From: Pseudanabaena mucicola FACHB-723
GTDB taxonomy: Bacteria > Cyanobacteriota > Cyanobacteriia > Pseudanabaenales > Pseudanabaenaceae
DNA length: 34,186 bases
Assembly (NCBI RefSeq): GCF_014696385.1
Contig: NZ_JACJQB010000037.1
Location: 1-34,186, forward strand
Direction: 5' to 3'
The notes under the pieces are model-generated. The model saw only the letters and a list, made by a program, of their open reading frames with translations, had not been told where the DNA came from and did not search any database. Position numbers and translations under genes: made by a program. Within the stretch, counting starts at the first letter, position 1. The number at the start of each line of letters is the position of its first letter. Below are positions 16,917-24,687 of the stretch, in pieces.

Positions 16917-17017
16917 GTAGCTAAACATAATTAAAACCAAAGATCAGAGCGTGATTCGCACGCAAAGCGTGCGAATCACGCTTCTGGGTTTTAAGGTTAT
17001 TTATGCTGAATTACTTA
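16914..17017. repeat. Palindromic MITE-like element, copy 3
   Basis: The left end TAAGTAGCTAAACATAATTA begins at the TAA stop of the pentapeptide gene. The core is a perfect 16-bp stem (16948-16963 and 16967-16982) around aaa, with the inner sequence cgcacgc/gcgtgcg shared with copies 1 and 2 but different outer stem bases. The right end read inward is TAAGTAATTCAGCATAAATA, then ACCTTAAAACCCAGA. It is more diverged than copies 1 and 2. Confidence 0.7.
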
Positions 17018-17037
17018 GGTGTAGACTTTAATCTCTC

Positions 17038-17065
17038 ACCTAAAGAATGATTGTGTTTGGATCAT
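17038..17065. repeat. 28-bp direct repeat, copy B
   Basis: This is identical to 14420-14447 and in the same orientation, 2.6 kb away. It lies between palindromic copy 3 and the HHL1-like gene. Confidence 0.8.
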
Positions 17066-17103
17066 CGACTAAAGTAAACTTTTGTTAACGCATTTAATGG
17101 TAA

Positions 17104-17146
17104 AAAATCATGATCGGTGATGCAAAACTTCTCAGATCATGATTTT
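17104..17146 (+). promoter_or_regulatory. Leader hairpin upstream of the HHL1-like gene
   Basis: The arms aaaatcatgatc (17104-17115) and gatcatgatttt (17135-17146) are separated by 19 nt and followed by A- and T-rich sequence (aaaaacttttttaat), 32 bp before the ATG. It may act as a leader terminator or a protein-binding inverted repeat; the sequence alone does not decide. Confidence 0.35.
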
Positions 17147-17178
17147 AAAAACTTTTTTAATAAAACAAAGGTAAAGCG

Positions 17179-17619
17179 ATGAGTTCAACTAAAGTAAAAG
17201 GATTTGCTGGCGGTTCGGGGCAGAAAAAAAAGAAGAAAGAGCCGAATAAACATCAGGTGGCTGCCAGTAAATACGATGAGATGAAGGAAAAGGGTTTGCC
17301 TGAGTTTAACATCTACATTCGGATCAAGGGAAAGGAATGGGTTCCTGCGGGGTCGATGGCTGTAGAAAGAAGTAATCAGATTAGTCGTGCTATTTTTCAA
17401 CAAGAGGACGCACTGCTTAAAGGTGCAGTTCGACTCTATCCAATTCTGCGGAAGTATAAAGAGAACTTGGAATATGGCTATCGCTTGAAAGAATTTCCCG
17501 ATGAGGAAGTGACAGTTGCCGTTCTTCCTGATCCAACGATTGGCGATAAGGTGAAGTATGCTTTCACTAAGGCTAAGGAATATTTTAATAGTGTCACCAA
17601 GAAGTCTGACGCTAAATAG
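17179..17619 (+). CDS. HHL1-like protein (DUF6523-type), probable photosystem II-associated factor
   Basis: This 146-residue protein has a basic, flexible head (MSSTKVKGFAGGSGQKKKKK) followed by a conserved block from about residue 43 (FNIYIRIKGKEWVPAGSMAV), then ISRAIFQQEDALLKGAVRLY and a YGYRLKEFPD strand, ending in KVKYAFTKAKEYF. The order FxIYIRI...PAGS...A...LxxGxxRxYPxL...YGY matches plant HHL1, a thylakoid protein that helps photosystem II repair under high light. In cyanobacteria the role is not established. I recognise the pattern from memory, so the call is moderate. There is no signal or membrane segment. AAAGG upstream (about 17166-17170) is the likely ribosome site. Confidence 0.65.
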   Translation: MSSTKVKGFAGGSGQKKKKKEPNKHQVAASKYDEMKEKGLPEFNIYIRIKGKEWVPAGSMAVERSNQISRAIFQQEDALLKGAVRLYPILRKYKENLEYGYRLKEFPDEEVTVAVLPDPTIGDKVKYAFTKAKEYFNSVTKKSDAK

Positions 17620-17631
17620 ATAGAATCAAAT

Positions 17632-17682
17632 CAAACCTAAAAAAGTGCCGCCGCAATATGCGACAGCACTTTTTTAGGTTTG
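17632..17682. terminator. Bidirectional terminator between convergent genes
   Basis: The 17-bp arms caaacctaaaaaagtgc (17632-17648) and their complement (17666-17682) enclose an imperfect GC-rich top. It terminates the HHL1-like gene and overlaps the last codons of the convergent ligase gene. Confidence 0.8.
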
Positions 17683-18954
17683 AGGAGATAGCGCCTTTTT
17701 GGCATGATATTCCAGACCATGCATACTGCCGAGCAAACACCACAGCAGCATACTGATGCGTGGTTCGTACAGAACTAGATCTAAGCAACCCGTTAGCCAA
17801 AACAGAATAATTGCGATCGCAACAATTGCCATCATCCCCTCGGTTTCCTTTGCGATTGTAGAGGTGAGCGCTCTCCAGATTGTCCAGCCAATGATAGACA
17901 TCAATCCGATCAGAGCAGGAATGCCAGAGCCAACTGCGATCGCAAAAAACAAATTATGTTCATGGGGTAAGCCGCGTAAGTCATAGCTAATGGATTTGGC
18001 GATGACAGGAAAATTGCGTAGCCCCCAACCTTGAAGAGGATGCTGCGAAATCAGAGAAATTGCTAACTGCCAAGCATTGACCCGATCGGCGGTGGAGGCG
18101 TAATCTGTAAGTTGTGGGTCAACGGTGCTGACGAGGCGATTGACAAATCCCTGTGGCAATAGCGATCGCACGATCTCGCCACCTAGTCCAAATTTTTGTC
18201 CAAATATGCCCCATGCAATTGTTAATAGTGCGATCGCAAATCCTGCAACGAGCTTCCATTGGCGGTAATAGATGGCTAAGGCGACAGCGCCAACAATGAC
18301 CAGTCCCCAAGCATTGCGCGAACCCGTCAGAATCAGCACACAGATGTCTGTTGCTAATGCAATCGCGGCGATTAAACGTTGAGATTTAGAAATACTCTTG
18401 ACTTTGCCGAGCGCAAAATGAAATGCGATCGGCAGAATCATCAATAGATAGGCGGCAGTTTCATTAAAATGTCCAAAAAATGATTGAATGCGGCGATCGG
18501 GACTAAATCCCATGGGGATCGGATAGCTGTCAAAAATTACCTTGGGAAAGATCCAATCTGGTCGATCAATCAATGCTTGCAAAATACCAAAACTACTCAC
18601 AAACAGCGAGCCGACGACTAGTAGCCATAGAATGTGAATAAATTGGCTAGGGGTGCGGATGATATAAGTGGTGGTGGCTGCCAAAAAGAAATAGGGTAAA
18701 AAATTGGCGAGTCCTCCTGCGGCAGTGGCAGGATCAAAGGCAATAATTGTGGTGAATATAAGCCATAGAGATAGCCAGAAATAAGCGAGATTGATTGGTG
18801 TGGCGATTGCTCGCCATCCGCGCTGAAACAATATTCCTAATGCCAAGAGAGACGCAAAAAATGGCGCAAAGACATTGCTAATTACTAGAAATAGAGCAAT
18901 ATTTTGTTGCCATTTCCATTCCCACGATTCATCTTCTATTGATTTCCAGAACAC
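17674..18954 (-). CDS. O-antigen ligase/polymerase-family membrane protein
   Basis: The 426-residue protein has about ten to twelve hydrophobic helices and the Wzy/WaaL-type (PF04932) pattern: a central ILTGSRNAWGLVIVGAVALA segment with its Arg, then a large periplasmic loop (about residues 250-330) containing STADRVNAWQLAISLISQHP and GLPHEHNLFFAIAVGSGIPA. The H-x-H-N-xx-F and GWG motifs are typical of ligases and polymerases that transfer lipid-linked glycans. Cyanobacterial relatives include IctB, first named as a bicarbonate transporter, so database names vary. The substrate is unknown. It stands alone rather than in a polysaccharide cluster; only the Gfo/Idh/MocA gene upstream could relate to sugar metabolism. 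Confidence 0.8.
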   Translation of the reverse strand: MFWKSIEDESWEWKWQQNIALFLVISNVFAPFFASLLALGILFQRGWRAIATPINLAYFWLSLWLIFTTIIAFDPATAAGGLANFLPYFFLAATTTYIIRTPSQFIHILWLLVVGSLFVSSFGILQALIDRPDWIFPKVIFDSYPIPMGFSPDRRIQSFFGHFNETAAYLLMILPIAFHFALGKVKSISKSQRLIAAIALATDICVLILTGSRNAWGLVIVGAVALAIYYRQWKLVAGFAIALLTIAWGIFGQKFGLGGEIVRSLLPQGFVNRLVSTVDPQLTDYASTADRVNAWQLAISLISQHPLQGWGLRNFPVIAKSISYDLRGLPHEHNLFFAIAVGSGIPALIGLMSIIGWTIWRALTSTIAKETEGMMAIVAIAIILFWLTGCLDLVLYEPRISMLLWCLLGSMHGLEYHAKKALSPQT

Positions 18955-19001
18955 TGCTAAGCCTCGTATTTTATGCCAAAACTAAAAATAATTTACGAAG
19001 A

Positions 19002-19080
19002 CCCTCATCCCTTTTCCTAGGGAGAGGGGAACTAGAGAAACTCCCCTTCTCTCTAGGGATAAGGGGCTGGGGGATAAGGG
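19002..19080. repeat. Dispersed CT/AG-rich intergenic repeat
   Basis: ccctcatcccttttcctagg, gagagggga, then ctccccttctctctaggg and ataaggggctggggg form an imperfect inverted repeat rich in CCCT/AGGG. Similar sequences are common in the spacers of many cyanobacteria. Only one copy is in this window. It fills most of the spacer between the ligase and oxidoreductase genes. Confidence 0.55.
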
Positions 19081-19101
19081 CAAATCTTCGCTTAGGATAA
19101 A

Positions 19102-20190
19102 TCAAATGAATTTAGGAACATCAACCCATTTCCTCTGTTGATGTGACTCTTGGGTTAAATCCATCAACACCTGTGACCATGCACCTTCATGGAGACTAGG
19201 AGTCATTGATTGTCCTGACTGAATTGCCTTGACCCAGCGATCGCAAATTGCTAATACGGGCGCAAGCCGACCATCGCTATAGGTTTGGGGAAAATCATAG
19301 GTCGATGGAATTGCTACGATCTCCATTTCCGTGCGATCAAGTTTACCTTGACGCAAACTGAATCCATGAACATAGTCTGCTTGATTAGAACTACCCAATA
19401 CTAAAGTTCCATTTTCCCCATAGACCGTCACCCAGTGACCACGCCCCCGATAGGTAACGGTGCTGAGGGAAATATTGCAGGGTGTACCATCTGCGAGTTC
19501 GAGCAGGATATTGCAAGTGTCATCAGCATCAACGGGACGCATCACTCCATTAGCATCGGGACGTTCGGTGATACCCGTACTTAATTGCCCACAGAGACTT
19601 TTGATATCTCCAAATAGCCACCGTACATAATCAAAGGCATGGGAGCCGATCGCACCTAATGCACCCCCACCATAACTTTTTTGGCTATACCAGTTCCAGA
19701 CTCGCTGAGGATTAGCGCGTCCCTGTACTAGCCATTCAATATTAATTAGGCGTTTTTTGCCAATGTGTTTATGGTCTAAGAGATGCTTGAGATATTGCCA
19801 TTGAGGAACGCAGCGAAACTCAAAATCCGTGGCGGTGATCACTTGGTTTTGCTCCGCTAGACGATAGAGTGCGATCGCCTCTTGAGCATTCATGGTCACA
19901 GGCTTTTCAATTAGTACGTGCTTGCGTGCTTCGATGGCTGCCTTGGCTTGTTCGTAGTGAAAACTTGGCGGTGTCGAGATGGTGACGGCATCGACTTCAG
20001 GTATTGCTAATAGATCGGCAATGCGATCGCAAGCATGGGCAATCCCAAATTTATCGGCAACTTGTTGAGCTTTACTGCGATCTCGATGATATACCGCCAC
20101 AACCTCTGTATCAGGATGGATTTGCAATGCAGGAATATGAATGATCTGCCCGAATCCCGTGCCGATGATACCGATACCAATTTTTGACAT
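19102..20190 (-). CDS. Gfo/Idh/MocA-family NAD(P)-dependent oxidoreductase
   Basis: Proteins of this family oxidise or reduce sugars, inositols or bilins using NAD(P). The 362-residue sequence starts MSKIGIGIIGTGFGQ with a GxGxxG-type Rossmann site. It carries the hallmark EKPVTMNAQEA, where the Lys is usually catalytic, and GAIGSHAFDYVRWLFGD, with the conserved His/Asp region. The C-terminal alpha/beta domain is complete. The substrate is unknown. Distance from biliverdin reductase (BvdR) motifs makes that role less likely, but it is not excluded. It is upstream of, and in the same direction as, the O-antigen ligase-like gene, with a 147-bp repeat-filled gap. Confidence 0.88.
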   Translation of the reverse strand: MSKIGIGIIGTGFGQIIHIPALQIHPDTEVVAVYHRDRSKAQQVADKFGIAHACDRIADLLAIPEVDAVTISTPPSFHYEQAKAAIEARKHVLIEKPVTMNAQEAIALYRLAEQNQVITATDFEFRCVPQWQYLKHLLDHKHIGKKRLINIEWLVQGRANPQRVWNWYSQKSYGGGALGAIGSHAFDYVRWLFGDIKSLCGQLSTGITERPDANGVMRPVDADDTCNILLELADGTPCNISLSTVTYRGRGHWVTVYGENGTLVLGSSNQADYVHGFSLRQGKLDRTEMEIVAIPSTYDFPQTYSDGRLAPVLAICDRWVKAIQSGQSMTPSLHEGAWSQVLMDLTQESHQQRKWVDVPKFI

Positions 20191-20357
20191 GTCGCTTTGC
20201 CCTCTCTCTGGGTTTTAGATTATAGCGATTGCCTGTCGCAAATCTTAAAAAAATTGTAAGAATGACGATTGTTGGCAACAAAAGTTTGAGTTATACAAAC
20301 TCAGGGCATAATCGCTGCTACCATCAACCATAATTTCTGCAAAGGAGAAAGCATCTG

Positions 20358-21320
20358 ATGTCTGTTGTTAATCAGCAAGAAGTTCTGGCAAGCTTTAAGG
20401 TTTTGGTGAGCATGGCAAAGGCCGATGGCAAACTGCTCGAAGAAGAGTTTGCCAGTCTTGCGGATACGTTTGAAGAAATTCACTTACCCGAAGGCGTAAC
20501 TGTTGATCGGCTCTTAAATGAAGAAGATGAGCCAATTGATACATTACTGACTCAAATCACCAGTGAAATCGCGCAGGAAATGGTGTATCAATCGGCCTAT
20601 GCGATGGCAAATATTGATGGGGAATGCAGCTCTGAGGAAAAAGTGCTGTTAGACAAAATTGGGGCAACCTTTACTAGTTCTAAGCTTTGGGGTAAACAGG
20701 AATGGCTCGAAACCCTAGAGCGGCGAGCAAGCAGATCATCTATCTCGGAACAGGTTCGTCAAATTGATGATCCTGAAAAAAGGGCAACAGAAGTTGAGAA
20801 TGCTACTACCGATGCTTGTTTTCTCAATGCGGTCTTAGGTGCTTTTCCCATTCCCGGAATTGCGATCGCATTTGACATGTTGATCTACTGGAACCAATTG
20901 GATCTCGCGCAAACCATTGGGCAAAGTTGGGGCTACGATCGCAATCGTGATGATTTCCGCAAAGCGATCTTTGGCAGTTTGGGGCTTACAGGTACAAGGA
21001 TTGCCGTTAGCAACCTCGCTAAGCTAGTGCCTGTATTTGGGATGGTGGTCGGTGCAACCACTGCCTATGCCAGCACATGGGCGCTCGGCAAGGTCGCCAA
21101 TGAATATTTTGCATCTGGCGGTGAGATGGATGCCTTCAGCCTGCGTCAAGCTTTTAAGAAGGCGAAGAAAGAAGGTGAAGCAATTTACAAAACTAAGGCT
21201 GATGAAATTGCGGCGAAGAAAAAAGAGATCGAGCCTCAAGTAGAAATTCTCAATGCAGAACTCAAGGCTGGGACGATTACTCCTGAAGAATACCAAGAGA
21301 AATTAAAAAATCTGCTCTAA
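20358..21320 (+). CDS. TerB-like / DUF697-like / SHOCT-like three-part protein
   Basis: The 320-residue protein has three parts. Residues 1-125 look like a TerB (tellurite-resistance B) helical domain, with two similar halves (VLVSMAKADGKLLEEEFASL and SAYAMANIDGECSSEEKVLL), each with an acidic metal-type loop. Residues 155-255 resemble DUF697, a weakly hydrophobic membrane-associating domain (LNAVLGAFPIPGIAIAFDML; LAKLVPVFGMVVGATTAYAS). The C-terminus has a basic coiled segment and a SHOCT-like helix pair, LNAELKAGTITPEEYQEKLK. Similar TerB-DUF697 proteins occur in cyanobacteria with no known role. AAGGAG about 10 bp upstream supports the start. It is a single gene with its own terminator. 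Confidence 0.65.
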   Translation: MSVVNQQEVLASFKVLVSMAKADGKLLEEEFASLADTFEEIHLPEGVTVDRLLNEEDEPIDTLLTQITSEIAQEMVYQSAYAMANIDGECSSEEKVLLDKIGATFTSSKLWGKQEWLETLERRASRSSISEQVRQIDDPEKRATEVENATTDACFLNAVLGAFPIPGIAIAFDMLIYWNQLDLAQTIGQSWGYDRNRDDFRKAIFGSLGLTGTRIAVSNLAKLVPVFGMVVGATTAYASTWALGKVANEYFASGGEMDAFSLRQAFKKAKKEGEAIYKTKADEIAAKKKEIEPQVEILNAELKAGTITPEEYQEKLKNLL

Positions 21321-21333
21321 ATAGCTCGCACTA

Positions 21334-21376
21334 AAAAGGAGTTGCGGCGCTTCGCGCCGCAACTCCTTTTGTTTTG
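21334..21376 (+). terminator. Triloop hairpin terminator
   Basis: A 17-bp perfect stem (aaaaggagttgcggcgc, 21334-21350, with its complement at 21354-21370) closes loop ttc and is followed by gttttg. It lies 13 bp after the stop of the TerB-like gene. Confidence 0.85.
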
Positions 21377-21473
21377 TATTGCTATAGCTATTATGATGAT
21401 TGGTGGCAAAACGGATTGAACTTCTGGAGAGCCTTAGCCAAATTCGTCAGTCAAGCATTGGTAAAAAACTGAT

Positions 21474-22976
21474 ATGCAACTTAGTCCGCGATTTAAACTA
21501 TTTTCTCAGCCGATTGATCGCTATGCGATTAGTTTAGTGGCGTTACTTAGCATTGCGATCGCAATTTTATTATGGATTGGTGATCTGACCTTGCCACAGG
21601 TGCGCGACTTTAGCTGGCAAGGTCAAAAAATTGATGCCACCAATATTTCCTTTTCGCTGACCTTCAATCGCCCCATGGATCGCGATACGGTTGAGAAAAA
21701 CCTCAAAATCGAACCAGAACTGGATGGCAAAATCAGTTGGTCGTCGCGGCGCATGTCTTATACGCCCCTAGCCCCAGCCACCTATGGCAAGTCCTACACA
21801 ATCAAACTCGAAGATGCCTACGATCGCTTTGCTAGCGAATCTGGAGTCAAAAAGCCAATTGAGCCTTTCGTTGGTAACTTCACTACTCCCAATCCATATT
21901 TTGCCTACATTGGTTCACAGTCAGAAGACAAAGGTCGCCTCGTTCTCTATAGTCCATTGCAAAAGGAAAATAGAATCTTAACGCCGCCAAATCTGACGGT
22001 GCTGAATTTTCGGATTTATCCCGATCGCAAAAAGATTTTATTTAGTGCCATTGAAAGTGCCAATGCAGGCGTAGGTCAAAGTTTACTTGACCAAAAGCTC
22101 TATACCGTAACCACGGGTATTGATGAGCAGGATCGACTGACATCTGCGACTCCAGAGATCAAGTTAGTTCTCGATAGTAATGAATTTCAAAACTTCAAAT
22201 TTGATCTGTCGCCCGATGGTCGAAATATCTTAGTGCAACGTCTCAGTCGTCAACAATTGGGGCGTTATGGGCTTTGGCTAATTACCGACAATCAGCCTGC
22301 ACGACCCTTAGAAAATCAACCAGGGGGAGATTTTATGTTTACTCCCGACAGTACCTCAGTGGCGATTGCACAGGGGGAAGGTGTGGCGATTTTGACCCTT
22401 GAGCCACAGGCTCCACCCCTAGACTTTTTGCCAAGATTCGGGACAGTGCTGAGTTTTGGGCGGAGTGGCACTAAGGCGGCAACGGTCAAATTTAATAAGG
22501 ACTATACGCGATCGCTATATTTAGTTAATAACCAAGGTTTGCAAAAGGAACTGATCAAAATTAATGGCTCGATCCTCGGCGCTCAATTTGATCCACAGGA
22601 GAAAACTATTTACTGTTTATTAACGGATGTGGAACAGGATATTGAAAAAAATATCTTCCGTGAAAAACCTTACCTAGCCGCAATCGACCTCGAATCGGCA
22701 AACTTACGCCGACTTTTAGAACTTCCTTCTCAAAGAGAAATTCAATTTAATATTGCTCCCGATGGACAATCAATCATTCTCAATTCTGCACTCAAAAATG
22801 ATGATGCTCCTGCTGAGCCGATCCCCTCGGACTCCGCGCAAGCCTCCCGTAGTCCTCGCACTGTCCAAGTGCCAACGCAGTTAATTATCCTGCCAATTGA
22901 TCCATCCCAAACCAATCAGACAATTCAGCCTGAAGTGTTGCCGATGTTCGGAACATTGGCAAGGTGGTTTCCCTAG
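21474..22976 (+). CDS. Membrane-anchored protein with Big_5-like Ig domain and propeller
   Basis: The 500-residue protein has one N-terminal membrane segment (ISLVALLSIAIAILLWI, about residues 19-36) with no clear cleavage site, so the rest is probably periplasmic. Residues 45-140 resemble a Big_5 bacterial Ig-like domain (FSLTFNRPMDRDTVEKNLKI; YTPLAPATYGKSYTIKL). Residues 145-490 look like TolB-type WD40/propeller blades (FDLSPDGRNILV, FMFTPDSTSVAIA, FNIAPDGQSIILN). No catalytic site is visible; a binding or scaffold role in the envelope is an inference. The stretch PSDSAQASRSPR near residue 455 is low complexity and richer in GC than its surroundings. Confidence 0.65.
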   Translation: MQLSPRFKLFSQPIDRYAISLVALLSIAIAILLWIGDLTLPQVRDFSWQGQKIDATNISFSLTFNRPMDRDTVEKNLKIEPELDGKISWSSRRMSYTPLAPATYGKSYTIKLEDAYDRFASESGVKKPIEPFVGNFTTPNPYFAYIGSQSEDKGRLVLYSPLQKENRILTPPNLTVLNFRIYPDRKKILFSAIESANAGVGQSLLDQKLYTVTTGIDEQDRLTSATPEIKLVLDSNEFQNFKFDLSPDGRNILVQRLSRQQLGRYGLWLITDNQPARPLENQPGGDFMFTPDSTSVAIAQGEGVAILTLEPQAPPLDFLPRFGTVLSFGRSGTKAATVKFNKDYTRSLYLVNNQGLQKELIKINGSILGAQFDPQEKTIYCLLTDVEQDIEKNIFREKPYLAAIDLESANLRRLLELPSQREIQFNIAPDGQSIILNSALKNDDAPAEPIPSDSAQASRSPRTVQVPTQLIILPIDPSQTNQTIQPEVLPMFGTLARWFP

Positions 22977-23003
22977 TTAATTGCATCGGGACAAATCAAA
23001 AAA

Positions 23004-23046
23004 CCAAAAGTGAGTGGCGGCGCTTCGCGCCGCCACTCACTTTTGG
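23004..23046. terminator. 20-bp triloop hairpin between convergent genes
   Basis: The arms ccaaaagtgagtggcggcgc (23004-23023) and their complement (23027-23046) close loop ttc, a perfect stem. It sits between the propeller-protein gene and the glutathione S-transferase gene. The GGCGCTTCGCGCC centre is the same as at 21346-21358. Confidence 0.8.
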
Positions 23047-23048
23047 GG

Positions 23049-24266
23049 TCAAGACTGGCGACCGCCATCGTTAAAATTGGCAGGATCTTGATCACGGCGA
23101 TGTCTAGTTGGTAAAGGGTCGCTTTGGCGATCGCCCACTAGAGCTGCCGTTTTTTCGAGGGCATCGCGCAACCTTTTGGCGGCATAAATCGACATGTCAC
23201 GCGGCACATTAATGCGATCGCGTAAATAGCGCAAACCGAGATCTGAGCCAGCAGGAGGCGGACATATTTGCTCCGTAATCAGATTTGTTAAGGCACAACG
23301 CAACGCCTCATCAAATAACTGATTGTCCGCAGGATTGACTTTGATAATATTTTGATGGTGTTTGATTACCCGTTGCAGAGCCTCGGCGCGAGAACTGGCG
23401 GGTTCGGGGTAAGTGACATCGGGCAAGCCAAACCACGGCCCATGATCAACCCGTTCTTTATTGATCAGTGCTTGCGGTTCGCCATTTTCATAGCATCCGC
23501 CCATTTGGGGAGGCAAGTCATGGACATGGGTATGGAAATCGCTCTGAGTGCCGCGATAGGTGGAACGACTTTCCATTGCATCAAACCAAGCGGACATATG
23601 TGGGTTTTCTTCACGCATAGAATAACCTTTGTAATAGTAAAGACTGGCATTCATCCGTTCGACATAGGGCGTAAAAATTACATCCGCAGTCCCAAAGTCT
23701 TCTAGAAAATAGGGGCTAGGGGTACTGCCCAAGGCTGTCTCTACTTTTTGCATTACTTCCCCAAATTGCTCGCGATGGCGGTGCTCTTGTCGGACAGAGC
23801 TAACGGGACGGCAGAGCCATTCGCACCAAGCTCTAAATAAAGTTCTTTCGAGTCGGCGTAAGGCGATCATATTGGGCGCGGTCATGCTATGGCGCAGTGA
23901 GCCAAAGGTTTGCTCAAGGGCTATTAAAATATCATCGCTTTCGGTAATGATCTTGCCGTCCAATGAGATCGCAGGTAACATTCCCGAAGGCACAATCCGT
24001 TTGTACCAACTTTCCTTTTCGCCGTAACAAAACATAGTTACTTTTTCGATGCGATAGGGAATTTGTTTTTCCTCTAGCCATAACCAAATTTTTTGACAGT
24101 AAGGACACCAAGCATGGTTATCACGGTATAGGGTCACTCTGACATCATTTTCACTATGTCCAAATAGTCTTAGTCTGGCTTGGGCATTGGTCTGACCATT
24201 GACAGGATCGATTTGAAAATCTGTAAGGGTTTGAAGTTCTTTCCAGCTTAGGGGGGCAACAGACAT
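23049..24266 (-). CDS. Glutathione S-transferase family protein with C-terminal extension
   Basis: This 405-residue protein contains a thioredoxin-like GST N-domain with a CPYC motif at C54-C57 ([20 protein letters not shown]), the cis-Pro segment [12 protein letters not shown] and the ESDDIL motif. A helical GST C-domain follows to about residue 245. A CPYC site suggests glutaredoxin-like, glutathione-dependent thiol chemistry (omega- or beta-type) rather than classical conjugation. About 150 extra residues follow, with a Pro-rich segment ([18 protein letters not shown]) and a helical block ending in a polar tail. Ordinary GSTs have 200-230 residues. Comparable long forms exist in cyanobacteria and algae; the function of the extension is unknown. 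Confidence 0.85.
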   Translation of the reverse strand: MSVAPLSWKELQTLTDFQIDPVNGQTNAQARLRLFGHSENDVRVTLYRDNHAWCPYCQKIWLWLEEKQIPYRIEKVTMFCYGEKESWYKRIVPSGMLPAISLDGKIITESDDILIALEQTFGSLRHSMTAPNMIALRRLERTLFRAWCEWLCRPVSSVRQEHRHREQFGEVMQKVETALGSTPSPYFLEDFGTADVIFTPYVERMNASLYYYKGYSMREENPHMSAWFDAMESRSTYRGTQSDFHTHVHDLPPQMGGCYENGEPQALINKERVDHGPWFGLPDVTYPEPASSRAEALQRVIKHHQNIIKVNPADNQLFDEALRCALTNLITEQICPPPAGSDLGLRYLRDRINVPRDMSIYAAKRLRDALEKTAALVGDRQSDPLPTRHRRDQDPANFNDGGRQS

Positions 24267-24414
24267 AGAGATACATCACACAAATTACAGGCTCAGATTA
24301 TAACATTCTGATTTTTTAGCCCAGCAATCTTACACCCCTAAAAGCTTCTACCCACTTAGCAAGCGGCACAAGCTTTCAGGTTTAGATTAAACTATTGATT
24401 AGTTTTTCATTTGT

Positions 24415-24609
24415 TTGTTAGACCTATCGGGAAACAAAAGGAAAAGCAATGCTCAAAGCTTATTTGGAGTACATCAAATACTGTTAGAATCAGGGCAACA
24501 ATTGACGATATTTAGCTTGTTTGCGGGAAACTTTCTCATGGCAATGGCTGGGACAGAATATTTAAAGTCAGACAAAATTTACTGTCCGCATTATTCAAGT
24601 CGGAAATAG
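24415..24609 (+). pseudogene. Remnant of an insertion-sequence transposase
   Basis: The short frame contains KRKSNAQSLFGVHQI followed, after a deletion, by LMAMAGTEYLKSDKIYCPHY and SSRK-stop. Cyanobacterial transposases of an ISNCY-like group have NAQSLF...DNQIR...LIALDGTEYFSS.KI.C..C, so this is a shortened, degraded copy. The first catalytic Asp of DGTEY has become Ala (MAGTEY). There is no proper start. The rest of the 421-bp spacer between the GST and kinase genes shows nothing else that I can name. The family name is from memory; the loss of function is clear. Confidence 0.55.
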
Positions 24610-24687
24610 CGAAGTTAGATCAGGAGTGTTACACTTCATATCTGGATTATTGATAATAATTGGCTTGATTTTTTACCCAGCATAACT

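Noticed and set aside
22816-22862. GC-rich patch in the propeller-protein gene as a mobile insertion
   Set aside because: It is in frame, short and low complexity, with no repeat ends; a flexible linker is a sufficient explanation.
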